Assembly: GCF_002078015.1 (NCBI RefSeq)
Contig: NZ_LWBP01000145.1
Span: 62,001-126,000, forward strand
Direction: 5' to 3'
Source: Niastella populi
Lineage (GTDB): Bacteria > Bacteroidota > Bacteroidia > Chitinophagales > Chitinophagaceae
DNA length: 64,000 bases
Positions 8,234 through 16,794 of this stretch are shown piece after piece (position 1 is the first letter of the stretch; every line of letters starts with the position of its first letter). Made by a program: the position numbers and the translations under genes. The notes under the pieces were generated by a model. That model saw only the letters and a program-made list of their open reading frames with translations, was not told where the DNA came from and did no database searches.

Positions 8234-9019
8234 ATGAATTTATCGTTAGAAGGCCGGAATGCAGTTATCTGCGGAAGCACACAGGGAATTGGGCTGGCCA
8301 TTGCCGAAGAACTGGCATTGCTGGGAGCTAACTGTACCCTGCTGGCCAGGAATGAAGAAGCACTGAAAACGGCAGTGAAAAAACTCGATATCGCCCTGCG
8401 GCAACAACACGGTTACCTGGTGGCCAACTTCAGTAAACCCGAACAGGTAAAACAGGTGATCGGGCAGCATGTGCAGCAACAGCCGGTACATATTCTTGTA
8501 AACAATACCGGCGGCCCGCCACCGGGTTCGGTGCTCGATGCAACGGAAGAGGCGTTTTTACAGGCATTCAATCAGCACCTGATCGTAAACCAGTTGCTGG
8601 CACAGGCAGTAATTCCCTCAATGAAGCAGGCGGCATACGGCCGTATCATCAATGTGATCTCAACGTCTATACGCATTCCCATCACCAACCTGGCGGTATC
8701 AGGCACGGTGCGGGGCGCCGTGGCTATGTGGTCGAAGGTACTTGCCAACGAAGTAGGGCAGTTCAATATAACGGTGAACAATATTTTGCCGGGACTTACC
8801 AAAACGCAACGGCTCAACAGCCTGATACAGAACAATGCGGAAAAGCGAAATGTGTCAACTGATGTAATTGAACAGGAAATGGAAAGCGAAATACCAATGA
8901 AACGTTTTGGTGAAGCGGTGGAACTGGCTGCGGTAGCTGCATTCCTGGCTTCGCCCGCAGCCTCGTATGTAAATGGTGTAAGCATCCCTGTGGATGGAGG
9001 AAAAACAGGCACGTTATAG
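8234..9019 (+). CDS. Atypical short-chain dehydrogenase/reductase (3-oxoacyl-ACP reductase-like)
   Basis: 261 residues with a Rossmann fold. The cofactor loop reads CGSTQGIG (residues 13-20), followed by NNTGGPPPG and a C-terminal ASYVNGVSIPVDGG typical of SDRs. The catalytic YxxxK is not present: where it should be, near residues 155-165, the sequence reads LAVSGTVRGAV, preceded by ISTS. This resembles the BKR-like subgroup described as lacking a perfect catalytic tetrad. Substrate unknown. Upstream and downstream gaps carry repeat words (GAGAAATGAAGAATG at 9021-9040). Confidence 0.82.
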   Translation: MNLSLEGRNAVICGSTQGIGLAIAEELALLGANCTLLARNEEALKTAVKKLDIALRQQHGYLVANFSKPEQVKQVIGQHVQQQPVHILVNNTGGPPPGSVLDATEEAFLQAFNQHLIVNQLLAQAVIPSMKQAAYGRIINVISTSIRIPITNLAVSGTVRGAVAMWSKVLANEVGQFNITVNNILPGLTKTQRLNSLIQNNAEKRNVSTDVIEQEMESEIPMKRFGEAVELAAVAAFLASPAASYVNGVSIPVDGGKTGTL

Positions 9020-9020
9020 A

Positions 9021-9100
9021 AATGAGAAATGAAGAATGAAAAATTAGAAACGAGAAAGGAAATACAAATAGAAAATATCGAATGTTGAATGTCGAAGTGA
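9021..9100. repeat. GAAATGAGAAATGAAGAATG words
   Basis: A run of short related words (GAAATGAGAAATGAAGAATG, then AATGTTGAATGTCGAAG) fills the gap before kynU. The reverse complement of the first word also forms the last codons of ubiX at 38176-38198. Confidence 0.55.
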
Positions 9101-9206
9101 AAGCAGGAATATGAGTTAAAGGTTGATATTTAGCTGTATTTGTATTTGCTTACAGCTTATGGCTTGCACCTTGCAGCTGTATTTTGTATTCACCAACAAA
9201 AACTAC

Positions 9207-10493
9207 ATGCAATTTCAAAACACGCAGGCATTCGCTCAAATGCTTGACCAGCAAGACGAACTGCGCTCATTCAGAGACCAGTTCATAATGCCCGTTATAG
9301 ATGGAAAACAACAGATCTATTTTCTGGGCAACTCCCTTGGCCTGCAACCAAAGCGCACTGCCGGTTACCTGCAACAGGTATTGAACAAATGGGCTAATTA
9401 TGGTGTGGAAGGATTTTTTATGGGCGAGGAGCCCTGGTTGCAATACCACGATAAACTTGTTCAACCGCTTTCAACGATTGTGGGTGCATTGCCACATGAA
9501 GTGGTGGCAATGAACCAGCTTACGGTGAACCTGCATTTACTGCTGGTGTCATTTTATCAGCCAACGCAAAAACGAAATAAGATCATTTGTGAAGCCAGGG
9601 CGTTTCCGAGCGATCAGTATATGCTTGAAACGCATGTGAAGTATTGCGGCTTCGATCCCAATGAGGTTATCATAGAAGTGGCGCCCCGTGCCGGTGAACA
9701 CAATATCAGGCACGAGGATATACTGCAGGCCATTCAGCAGCATAAAGATGAACTGGCCCTGGTAATGTGGGGCGGTTTGAACTATTATACCGGCAAGGTG
9801 TTCGATATGGCGGCCATTACAAAGGCGGCACAGGCGGTTGGCGCCAAAGTAGGGTTCGACCTTGCCCATGCCGCCGGCAACATTCCTTTGCAATTGCACA
9901 ACTGGAACGTGGATTTCGCCGCCTGGTGCAGTTACAAATACATGAATTCGGGCCCCGGCGGAATTGGGGGCGCCTATATACATGAACGTTATCATAACGA
10001 CGATAGCCTGCACCGGTTTGCCGGTTGGTGGGGCTACGATACTGCCACCCGTTTCCTGATGCAGAAAGGGTTTAAAGCCAACCGTTCGGCAGAGGGCTGG
10101 CAATTGAGCACCCCTTCCGCGCTATTATATGCGGCACACCAGGCTGCGCTCGATATTTTCATGGAAGCCGGCATTGACCGGCTGCAAACGAAAAGAAGGC
10201 TGTTGAACAACTGGTTATGGTTCCTGCTCGATGAGCTGAACGGCCTGCAAACGGAACCTGTAGTTGATTTCATTACACCTCGCACAGAGGCGGAACGGGG
10301 AAGCCAGGTATCTATGTTGATGTTACAACAGGGCAAACAGGTTTTTGATGCACTGGCCCGCGCCGGCGTTATTGTAGACTGGCGCGAACCCAATGTAATA
10401 CGGCTGGCCCCCGTACCATTATACAATACTTTTGAGGAAGTATGGCAATTCACTAATATCTTGCGACAAATTTTACAACTCCAACACGCATGA
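9207..10493 (+). CDS. kynU: Kynureninase
   Basis: PLP enzyme that cleaves kynurenine or 3-hydroxykynurenine to (hydroxy)anthranilate plus alanine in tryptophan catabolism (cytosol). With the ATG at 9207 (MQFQNTQAFAQ) it has 428 residues, normal for the family. The frame extends to TTG 9123 but that part has no family similarity. Seen: IYFLGNSLGLQPK near the N-terminus; GFDLAHAAGNIPLQLHNW with the PLP-binding Asp; and WCSYKYMNSGPGGIGG with the Schiff-base Lys near residue 243. The stop overlaps the pyrF start by 4 bp (ATGA), so the two are co-translated. Confidence 0.93.
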   Translation: MQFQNTQAFAQMLDQQDELRSFRDQFIMPVIDGKQQIYFLGNSLGLQPKRTAGYLQQVLNKWANYGVEGFFMGEEPWLQYHDKLVQPLSTIVGALPHEVVAMNQLTVNLHLLLVSFYQPTQKRNKIICEARAFPSDQYMLETHVKYCGFDPNEVIIEVAPRAGEHNIRHEDILQAIQQHKDELALVMWGGLNYYTGKVFDMAAITKAAQAVGAKVGFDLAHAAGNIPLQLHNWNVDFAAWCSYKYMNSGPGGIGGAYIHERYHNDDSLHRFAGWWGYDTATRFLMQKGFKANRSAEGWQLSTPSALLYAAHQAALDIFMEAGIDRLQTKRRLLNNWLWFLLDELNGLQTEPVVDFITPRTEAERGSQVSMLMLQQGKQVFDALARAGVIVDWREPNVIRLAPVPLYNTFEEVWQFTNILRQILQLQHA

Positions 10494-11293
10494 CACGGCA
10501 GCAACTGGTTGAACAAATACGCACTAAAAAAAGCTATCTGATAGTAGGCCTCGATACAGACATTACAAAGATCCCGAAACACCTGTTATCAACGGCCGAT
10601 CCTATCTTTGAATTCAATAAACAGATCATCGATGCTACCAGGGATCATTGCGTAGGGTATAAGATCAACACCGCATTTTATGAAGCCCTCGGCATTCCCG
10701 GCTGGGGGGCGATGGAGAAAACAGCCGCTTATATTCCTTCAACCCATTTTAAAATTGCCGATGCCAAACGCGGTGATATTGGCAATACCTCTTCACAATA
10801 TGCCAAAGCATTTTTTGAAACGCTGCAATTCGATGCCATTACGGTAGCGCCTTACATGGGATCTGACAGCATATTGCCTTTTCTCGAGTACAAAGACAAA
10901 TGGACCATCGTATTGGGACTTACTTCCAATACCGGCGCCCGTGATTTTGAACTGCAGAAAGCAGGCGATGAACTGTTGTATGAAAAAGTATTACGCACAA
11001 CCGCGCAGTGGGGCACAGCCGATCAGTTGATGTTTGTGGTAGGCGCTACGCAGGCTTCGGAATTTACCAACATCCGCGCCATTACGCCCAATCATTTTTA
11101 TCTGGTGCCGGGGGTAGGGGCGCAGGGCGGAAGTTTAAAAGATATTTCAGAAAAAGCGATGAATAAAGAGGTGGGGCTGTTGGTGAATGCCAGCCGCGCC
11201 GTTATTTATGCTTCCGGCGGTGAAGATTTTGCTGTAAAAGCAAAACAAATCGCGGCAGCTTACCAGCAGGAAATGGCCGGGTATCTCAAATAG
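10490..11293 (+). CDS. pyrF: Orotidine 5'-phosphate decarboxylase (type 2)
   Basis: Final step of UMP synthesis: OMP to UMP plus CO2 (cytosol). 267 residues, typical of the longer type-2 form. Seen: YLIVGLDTD near residue 16; the catalytic DAKRGDIGNTSSQYA (Lys-Asp pair) near residue 92; TVAPYMGSDSI; VPGVGAQGG (phosphate loop); and the C-terminal VNASRAVIYAS. Pairing of pyrF with kynU in an overlapping unit is not a metabolic pathway; it is presumably local to this lineage. Confidence 0.95.
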   Translation: MTRQQLVEQIRTKKSYLIVGLDTDITKIPKHLLSTADPIFEFNKQIIDATRDHCVGYKINTAFYEALGIPGWGAMEKTAAYIPSTHFKIADAKRGDIGNTSSQYAKAFFETLQFDAITVAPYMGSDSILPFLEYKDKWTIVLGLTSNTGARDFELQKAGDELLYEKVLRTTAQWGTADQLMFVVGATQASEFTNIRAITPNHFYLVPGVGAQGGSLKDISEKAMNKEVGLLVNASRAVIYASGGEDFAVKAKQIAAAYQQEMAGYLK

Positions 11294-11856
11294 TTACCCG
11301 TTGCCGGTTCCCGGGCCTTAGATTTCGTAACAGGGAACAATTGACCGGGCATTCTGTAATAACCCGGTATCTGCTACCAGGTAACCCGTTCTTCCTTACA
11401 ATTTTTACCCATACAATTCTCTTCATAAAAGATTTACTTTCACACACTTCGATTTAAAAAATGTGAATTAATTTTTCCCCAACACACAGGGGTGCACACA
11501 ATTGCAGGCGTTAAAAAGCGTTCTTAAATACTTAAAGACGTAAAGATACCAAAAGCCTTTTCCGTAACTGTTGTAGGTGATTTGAGTTGGATTGCGAAGA
11601 AATACTAAGTGAAAGCTCGTATTACTACGGTATTACGGTGAAAATGCAGTACGTATTAAAACGTCATTACCCTATGTACCTATAAATCCGTAAGCCCCTG
11701 TTAGAATGAAAATTCTTACATGGGTATGTTGTTGCATGGGGGAACCATTAGCCAATGATCGAAATATACCCGGTAGTTGGTTTTTTAAGTTGCAGCAATT
11801 TAAAACATAAATAAAGGTCCATTATCCTATTGAAATTTAAAATCCAATCATCGGCT
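11294..11856. other. Non-coding gap before the beta-helix gene
   Basis: 11294-11395 carries mirrored ACCGG/TACCCG words (GTTACCCGTTGCCGGTTCCC and TACCAGGTAACCCG). The rest is AT-rich with no convincing open frame. I see no clear TAnnTTTG box close to the next gene. Confidence 0.5.
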
Positions 11857-14800
11857 ATGCGAAAAATTTTACGCAAGTGCGTATTTAATAACCGTATTCT
11901 GTTTACCCTTTGTTTAGGTTTTTTCTTCCTGGGCGCCAATGCACAGGTGTCGGGTACATTTACCATCAACCGGCTGGTTGCAACCGGCGGATCAAATTTC
12001 AATTCATTTGCTGCAGCTGTAGCTCATTTATCGGGCGGTGTTAATGGCGCCGTAACGTTTAACGTGGTTGCAGGCAGCGGTCCGTATAATGAGCAGGTGA
12101 TCATTAACAATATTGCCGGTACCTCGGCTGCCAATACCATTACATTCAACTGTAATGGAGAAACGCTTACCTTTCTTTCTACAAATAGTAACCAGCGCGC
12201 AGGTGTAAAGCTGAACAACGCCGATTATATAACTTTCGATAATCTGGTTGTTGTGCCCCAGGCTGCTGCCGGCGGCGAGTATGGTTACGGCTTTCATTTG
12301 CTCAACAATGCCGATCATAATACCATAAGAAACAGTTTCGTCAACAATCAGCCCAACTGGGATGATCCCCAGGCTAATGCTGGCATTGTTATCAACGGTA
12401 ACGACGGTTATGCTATCGATGCCGGAAACAGCAATTGCGATGATAATCTGATACAGCAGAATACCATTACCGGCTCATTTGAAGGTATTACACTTTCATC
12501 TCAACCGGTATCGGGTGCACCTGTATTTATGAGTGGGAACAGGATAGTAGGCAATATGATCGTCAATTCAATTTATATTGGCATTCAAACTTACTATACG
12601 TCTAATACATTGATCGATGGTAATGAAATTACCGGCGGGCCTGATGCTATTTATGGATCATATGGTATATATGTGAGTATGGTGAATCATAGCCTTTCGG
12701 TTACCCGTAACAAAATACATGGTTTTGATGCTTCTGCGGGTAATTTATTATATGGCATTTATATTGCTTCAGAAAGCGAAGCAGGCAAGGAATGCCTTAT
12801 AGCCAATAACCTTATTTATGATCTGAAATGCGGTAACGTAATATGGGGTATTGCGTCAAGTGGAGGGCCTTTCACCTCTTTATCAGCCAGTTATCTTAAT
12901 ATTTATCATAACACTATTTCGATCGACGATCAGAGCCTTCCCGGCCAGGAGTCGTATGGTATTTACCTCGAAGAGGTAGCAAATGTAAATGTGGCAAATA
13001 ATATCGTTACCGTAACCCGTCCAACATTTACGCAAAATTATGGGATCTACCTTGGAAACATACCCACGAATTTTACTGGCAGGAACAACGTTTATTATGT
13101 TCCCACGGGCTTGTCGCCCATATGCGCAACCGGTTTTTATGATGGAAATTTTTATGAATCGGTTTCAGAGTGGCGTATGAATACCGGCTATGATCTGTAT
13201 TCATCCAATGCCAACCCCGCATATGCCAACCTTGCCGGTTTCGACCTAAGACCAACTGCGCAGATAATAGATAACATGGCCATGGCTGCGCTGGGCATTA
13301 CCGCCGATATTACCGCCGCTGTTCGCGCTGCTGCACCCGACCCTGGTTGTTATGAATACAATTCCGCGGCCTGTTCAACACCTGTTACGGCAGGCACCAT
13401 CAATGTATTGCCCGATTCAATCCTATGTTCAGGCCCACGGATATATTTTAATTTATCGGGTAATTCGGCAGGTAACGGACAAACGTATACCTGGCAAACA
13501 TCCACCACCGCATCGGGTACATTTACCAATGTGGCTGCGGCCGGCAGTTATTCTTCTTATGAAGTTACACCCACTTCCACCTTGTTCTACCGCGTTGCGG
13601 TTGCCTGCGGCGCTGTTACAGCGTTTACTCCGCCTGTACGCGTGCTGGTAAACACTACGCTTAACGGAGGCACTTATACTATCAATGACGCCCTGCCAAC
13701 AGGCGGCACCAATTTCAATTCCTTCAGAGATGTGTCCCTTTCGATGCAGTGCGGAATCAATGGTGCCGTGGTATTTAATGTGGCAAGCGGCAGCGGTCCG
13801 TATAATGAGCAACTGATCATTCCGGCTGTAAACACTTCACCTGTAAAAACGGTAACATTTAATTGTAACGGCGCTACCATTCAATATGAACCTAACGATC
13901 CCGATTTAACCGCGGTGGTTAAACTCAATGGCGCTGATTACATTACTATCGATAGTCTGAATGTGAACGTGCTGGGTACAGTAAATGATTATGGTATCGG
14001 CATTCAGATTGCGGGCGATGCCGATCATAACACCATCAGGCGCTGTAAGATCAATATCAATACCACATCACTTAATACCCATTATGCCGGTATTGTTATC
14101 AATCCGGGTCTCAGTGATCCGGGCGACCCTATTGCTCACAATTTTTGCGATACCAATACTATTGTGAATAATACAATTACCGGCGGGTATTATGGCATAT
14201 CCTGTGCTTCAAAGTCGAATGTTGACGGTCAGGAGTATTCAATAGGAAATGTATTCAGGAACAATATATTAAAAGATAATGCCGGTTATGGCATCTTTAT
14301 AGCCGGTACTGCCGGATCTGTGATCGATAACAACGATATCAGCCAGCCTACGCGTACTGTTCTCGGCAATTTCAACGGTATAAATGTTTTCAGGGCAAAC
14401 GTTGCATTAACGCTTACCAGGAACAGGATCCATAATTTGTCGGAAAAAGTGAAGTCTTCGACCGTTCAGCTGGAAGGTATCCACTTTGAAAGAGTAAATG
14501 TCCTGGCTGCCGCCGATAAGAATGTGGTCAGTAACAATTTGATCTATAACTTCAACGGTAACGGCTGGCAATATGGATTATATACCATTTCCTCGAGTCA
14601 TCTGAAGTTTTATCACAACACCGTTTCGCTGGAGGATACCGCTTCCAAATCTGTAGGTAATACCCGTGGTTTCGGAATGTTCGGGGTGGTAAGACCAGGA
14701 ATTGAATTGATAAATAACAGCATCGTTCTGCGCAGGGGCGGCACCGGGCAAAAATCCTGTGTATACATGAATATCAACGACCCCGGCATGATCGCCAACT

Positions 14801-15624
14801 ACAACAACTTATATATTACTTCCAATGCCGGTATCAACTTCATAGGATATGTGGCCGGTTCTATTTATAATACGATGGCTGACTGGCAGGCTACCGGACG
14901 CGACGCCAACTCAATAACTATCGACCCCGTTTATCACGATATAGCCAACGGCGATCTTACACCAACCAAGATACCATTCGAAGATAAAGGTACCAGCGTA
15001 GGTTTGGCCGATGATATCAACGGCGTTACCAGAAGCACAACAACACCTGATATCGGGGCCATAGAATTTTCTATTTGCCGTGCGCTTTCAAATCCCATGC
15101 TGTCGGTTAGTGAAGAAAGCGTGAACACGATAAAGTTTGACTGGACAGCAGTTCCCGGTACTACCGGTTACCGCGTTTCGGTCGATGAAGGCGCCACCTG
15201 GACCGTACCTTCTTCAGGAGCTTTTGGCACAACCCATTTGGTTACCGGTCTTAAACCGACAGACAGCGTGGTGCTGAGAGTGAAAGCGCTGGGCGCCCGT
15301 ATAGATTGCCCTGAATATTTATCACTGGCGGTGCAGGGCAAGGCGCAAACAAACCTGGTATTTATTCCCAATACTTTTTCGCCCAACGGTAACAATATAG
15401 ACGATCACTTTAAGATTTACAGCAACGTAATGAAGACTATGCGTTTGATGGTCTTTAACCAATGGGGACTAAAGGTTTTCGAAACCAATGATCCGCAGGG
15501 AACATGGGACGGCACTTACAAAGGCAAGCCACAGCCTGTTGGTGTATACGTGTATGTGGTAACGGGAGCATTGTCGAATGGCTCCAAAATAAACCAGAAA
15601 GGAACGTTCAATTTAATCCGGTAA
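11857..15624 (+). CDS. Giant secreted parallel beta-helix protein with T9SS CHU_C C-terminus
   Basis: About 1255 residues from ATG 11857; the TTG at 11830 only adds residues before a signal peptide (LFTLCLGFFFLGANAQ). The protein is two similar halves. Each opens with a block TxGGxNFNSFxxA...GGxNGAVxFNVxxGSGPYNEQ (near residues 40 and 620), then right-handed beta-helix turns rich in NNxIxxN, GIYI and DHNTIR. A fibronectin-like segment (DWTAVPGTTGYRVSVDEG) precedes a C-terminal CHU_C/type B T9SS signal: IPNTFSPNGNNIDDHFKI ... VFNQWGLKVFETND ... YKGKPQPVGVYVYVV. It is expected to be secreted and attached to the cell surface. Followed by PorP/SprF and OmpA-family genes, the usual partners of such cargo. 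No catalytic residues are evident; adhesion is an inference. Confidence 0.85.
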   Translation: MRKILRKCVFNNRILFTLCLGFFFLGANAQVSGTFTINRLVATGGSNFNSFAAAVAHLSGGVNGAVTFNVVAGSGPYNEQVIINNIAGTSAANTITFNCNGETLTFLSTNSNQRAGVKLNNADYITFDNLVVVPQAAAGGEYGYGFHLLNNADHNTIRNSFVNNQPNWDDPQANAGIVINGNDGYAIDAGNSNCDDNLIQQNTITGSFEGITLSSQPVSGAPVFMSGNRIVGNMIVNSIYIGIQTYYTSNTLIDGNEITGGPDAIYGSYGIYVSMVNHSLSVTRNKIHGFDASAGNLLYGIYIASESEAGKECLIANNLIYDLKCGNVIWGIASSGGPFTSLSASYLNIYHNTISIDDQSLPGQESYGIYLEEVANVNVANNIVTVTRPTFTQNYGIYLGNIPTNFTGRNNVYYVPTGLSPICATGFYDGNFYESVSEWRMNTGYDLYSSNANPAYANLAGFDLRPTAQIIDNMAMAALGITADITAAVRAAAPDPGCYEYNSAACSTPVTAGTINVLPDSILCSGPRIYFNLSGNSAGNGQTYTWQTSTTASGTFTNVAAAGSYSSYEVTPTSTLFYRVAVACGAVTAFTPPVRVLVNTTLNGGTYTINDALPTGGTNFNSFRDVSLSMQCGINGAVVFNVASGSGPYNEQLIIPAVNTSPVKTVTFNCNGATIQYEPNDPDLTAVVKLNGADYITIDSLNVNVLGTVNDYGIGIQIAGDADHNTIRRCKININTTSLNTHYAGIVINPGLSDPGDPIAHNFCDTNTIVNNTITGGYYGISCASKSNVDGQEYSIGNVFRNNILKDNAGYGIFIAGTAGSVIDNNDISQPTRTVLGNFNGINVFRANVALTLTRNRIHNLSEKVKSSTVQLEGIHFERVNVLAAADKNVVSNNLIYNFNGNGWQYGLYTISSSHLKFYHNTVSLEDTASKSVGNTRGFGMFGVVRPGIELINNSIVLRRGGTGQKSCVYMNINDPGMIANYNNLYITSNAGINFIGYVAGSIYNTMADWQATGRDANSITIDPVYHDIANGDLTPTKIPFEDKGTSVGLADDINGVTRSTTTPDIGAIEFSICRALSNPMLSVSEESVNTIKFDWTAVPGTTGYRVSVDEGATWTVPSSGAFGTTHLVTGLKPTDSVVLRVKALGARIDCPEYLSLAVQGKAQTNLVFIPNTFSPNGNNIDDHFKIYSNVMKTMRLMVFNQWGLKVFETNDPQGTWDGTYKGKPQPVGVYVYVVTGALSNGSKINQKGTFNLIR

Positions 15625-15651
15625 TCAATAACCCTAAAAAAACCGTTTGTA

Positions 15652-16650
15652 ATGCGATATCTTATAAAAACCGGCTTGTCGCTGTTGATGCTAGTGTCAG
15701 CGTTTACGGGTCATTCTCAAACAGACCCGCACTTCTCGCAATACTATGCCTATCCCATATGGCTGAACCCGGCCTTAACGGGCGCCATTGATGGTAATTA
15801 CCGGGTTACGGCTATGTATCGTAGTCAATGGGGAGGTATCAGCAATGCTTTTGCCACGCCCGGCATATCTGCCGATATAGTAACGAATAAGAACGTAAGC
15901 CTGGGTTTGAATGTGATGAACCAGCGTGCGGGCAACATAGGTTATAACTATTTAACCGGTTACGCTACCATGGCCTATAATGGTGTTCGCTTCGGTTATC
16001 ACCAGATATCCATGGGAATGGCCCTTGGCGTTATCAACCGCCGGTTCGATCCTTCGAAGTTCACCTCAGGCAGCTTGTGGCGACCTGATTTTGGCCCCCA
16101 GCCGCCCGGCACTACAACCGGAGAAACATTTAGCAAAACATCGGCCATTGCGTTCGATGCCGGTGTTGGTGCAGTTTACTTCGATGGTACGCCCGGTAAA
16201 AAAGCCAACTTCTTTGGTGGAATTTCAGCTTATCACTTAACGCAACCGCAGGATCCCTTCCTGGCCGGAGAACATGAAAAAATGCCTATGCGGTTAACAG
16301 CCCACGGCGGTATAAAATATAACCTGAACGAAGATGTTAGCATTACACCCAACGTGTTGTATATGCGCCAGGGAAATGCCGATGAAAAAATGGTTGGCGC
16401 CTATGCCCAGATGCGGGTAAATGAAACCACCGACTTTTTACTGGGTGGCAACTACCGGTTCAAAGATGCTTTTTCGCCCTATGCCGGTGTTTATTACAAG
16501 AACTATATGATCAGCGTGAGCTACGATGTAAATATGAGCGATCTGGGAAAAATGGCAGGCAATGCCAACAACTTCGAAATATCGCTTACGCTCATTGGTC
16601 GTAAATCGATAAAACAGGATGCGGTACCCTTTGTTTGTCCGCGGTTGTAG
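15652..16650 (+). CDS. PorP/SprF family outer-membrane protein (T9SS-associated)
   Basis: 332 residues with a signal peptide ending near HSQ. The family start block QTDPHFSQYYAYPIWLNPALTGA and YRSQWGGI identify PorP/SprF. The rest is a predicted beta-barrel rich in alternating aromatic strands. SprF-type proteins are outer-membrane partners needed for secretion or surface attachment of a specific CHU_C cargo, here most likely the upstream beta-helix protein (28 bp gap). In this lineage there are normally many paralogues, so it is not necessarily the core PorP of the secretion system. Confidence 0.88.
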   Translation: MRYLIKTGLSLLMLVSAFTGHSQTDPHFSQYYAYPIWLNPALTGAIDGNYRVTAMYRSQWGGISNAFATPGISADIVTNKNVSLGLNVMNQRAGNIGYNYLTGYATMAYNGVRFGYHQISMGMALGVINRRFDPSKFTSGSLWRPDFGPQPPGTTTGETFSKTSAIAFDAGVGAVYFDGTPGKKANFFGGISAYHLTQPQDPFLAGEHEKMPMRLTAHGGIKYNLNEDVSITPNVLYMRQGNADEKMVGAYAQMRVNETTDFLLGGNYRFKDAFSPYAGVYYKNYMISVSYDVNMSDLGKMAGNANNFEISLTLIGRKSIKQDAVPFVCPRL

Positions 16651-16737
16651 GAATAGCTCCAGAAAAAAAAGTTGTTTGACGGGAATGGCAGGCGATTTCA
16701 GGAAAAGAAGCAAGAGGTAAAAAGTAAGAAAATGATA

Positions 16738-16770
16738 ATTCACCATTGACCATTCACCATTCACCAAATT
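16738..16770. repeat. CCATTCACCATTGACC words
   Basis: ATTCACCATTGACCATTCACC repeated between the PorP/SprF and OmpA-family genes (words shown here join without gaps). The same word forms arms of larger elements at 47711-47886 and 53491-53699. Confidence 0.65.
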
Positions 16771-16794
16771 ATCTCATTAGCAAATCAGCATATT

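Noticed and set aside
9123-9206. N-terminal extension of kynureninase
   Set aside because: TTG start and hydrophobic sequence unlike kynureninase; the ATG at 9207 fits the family.
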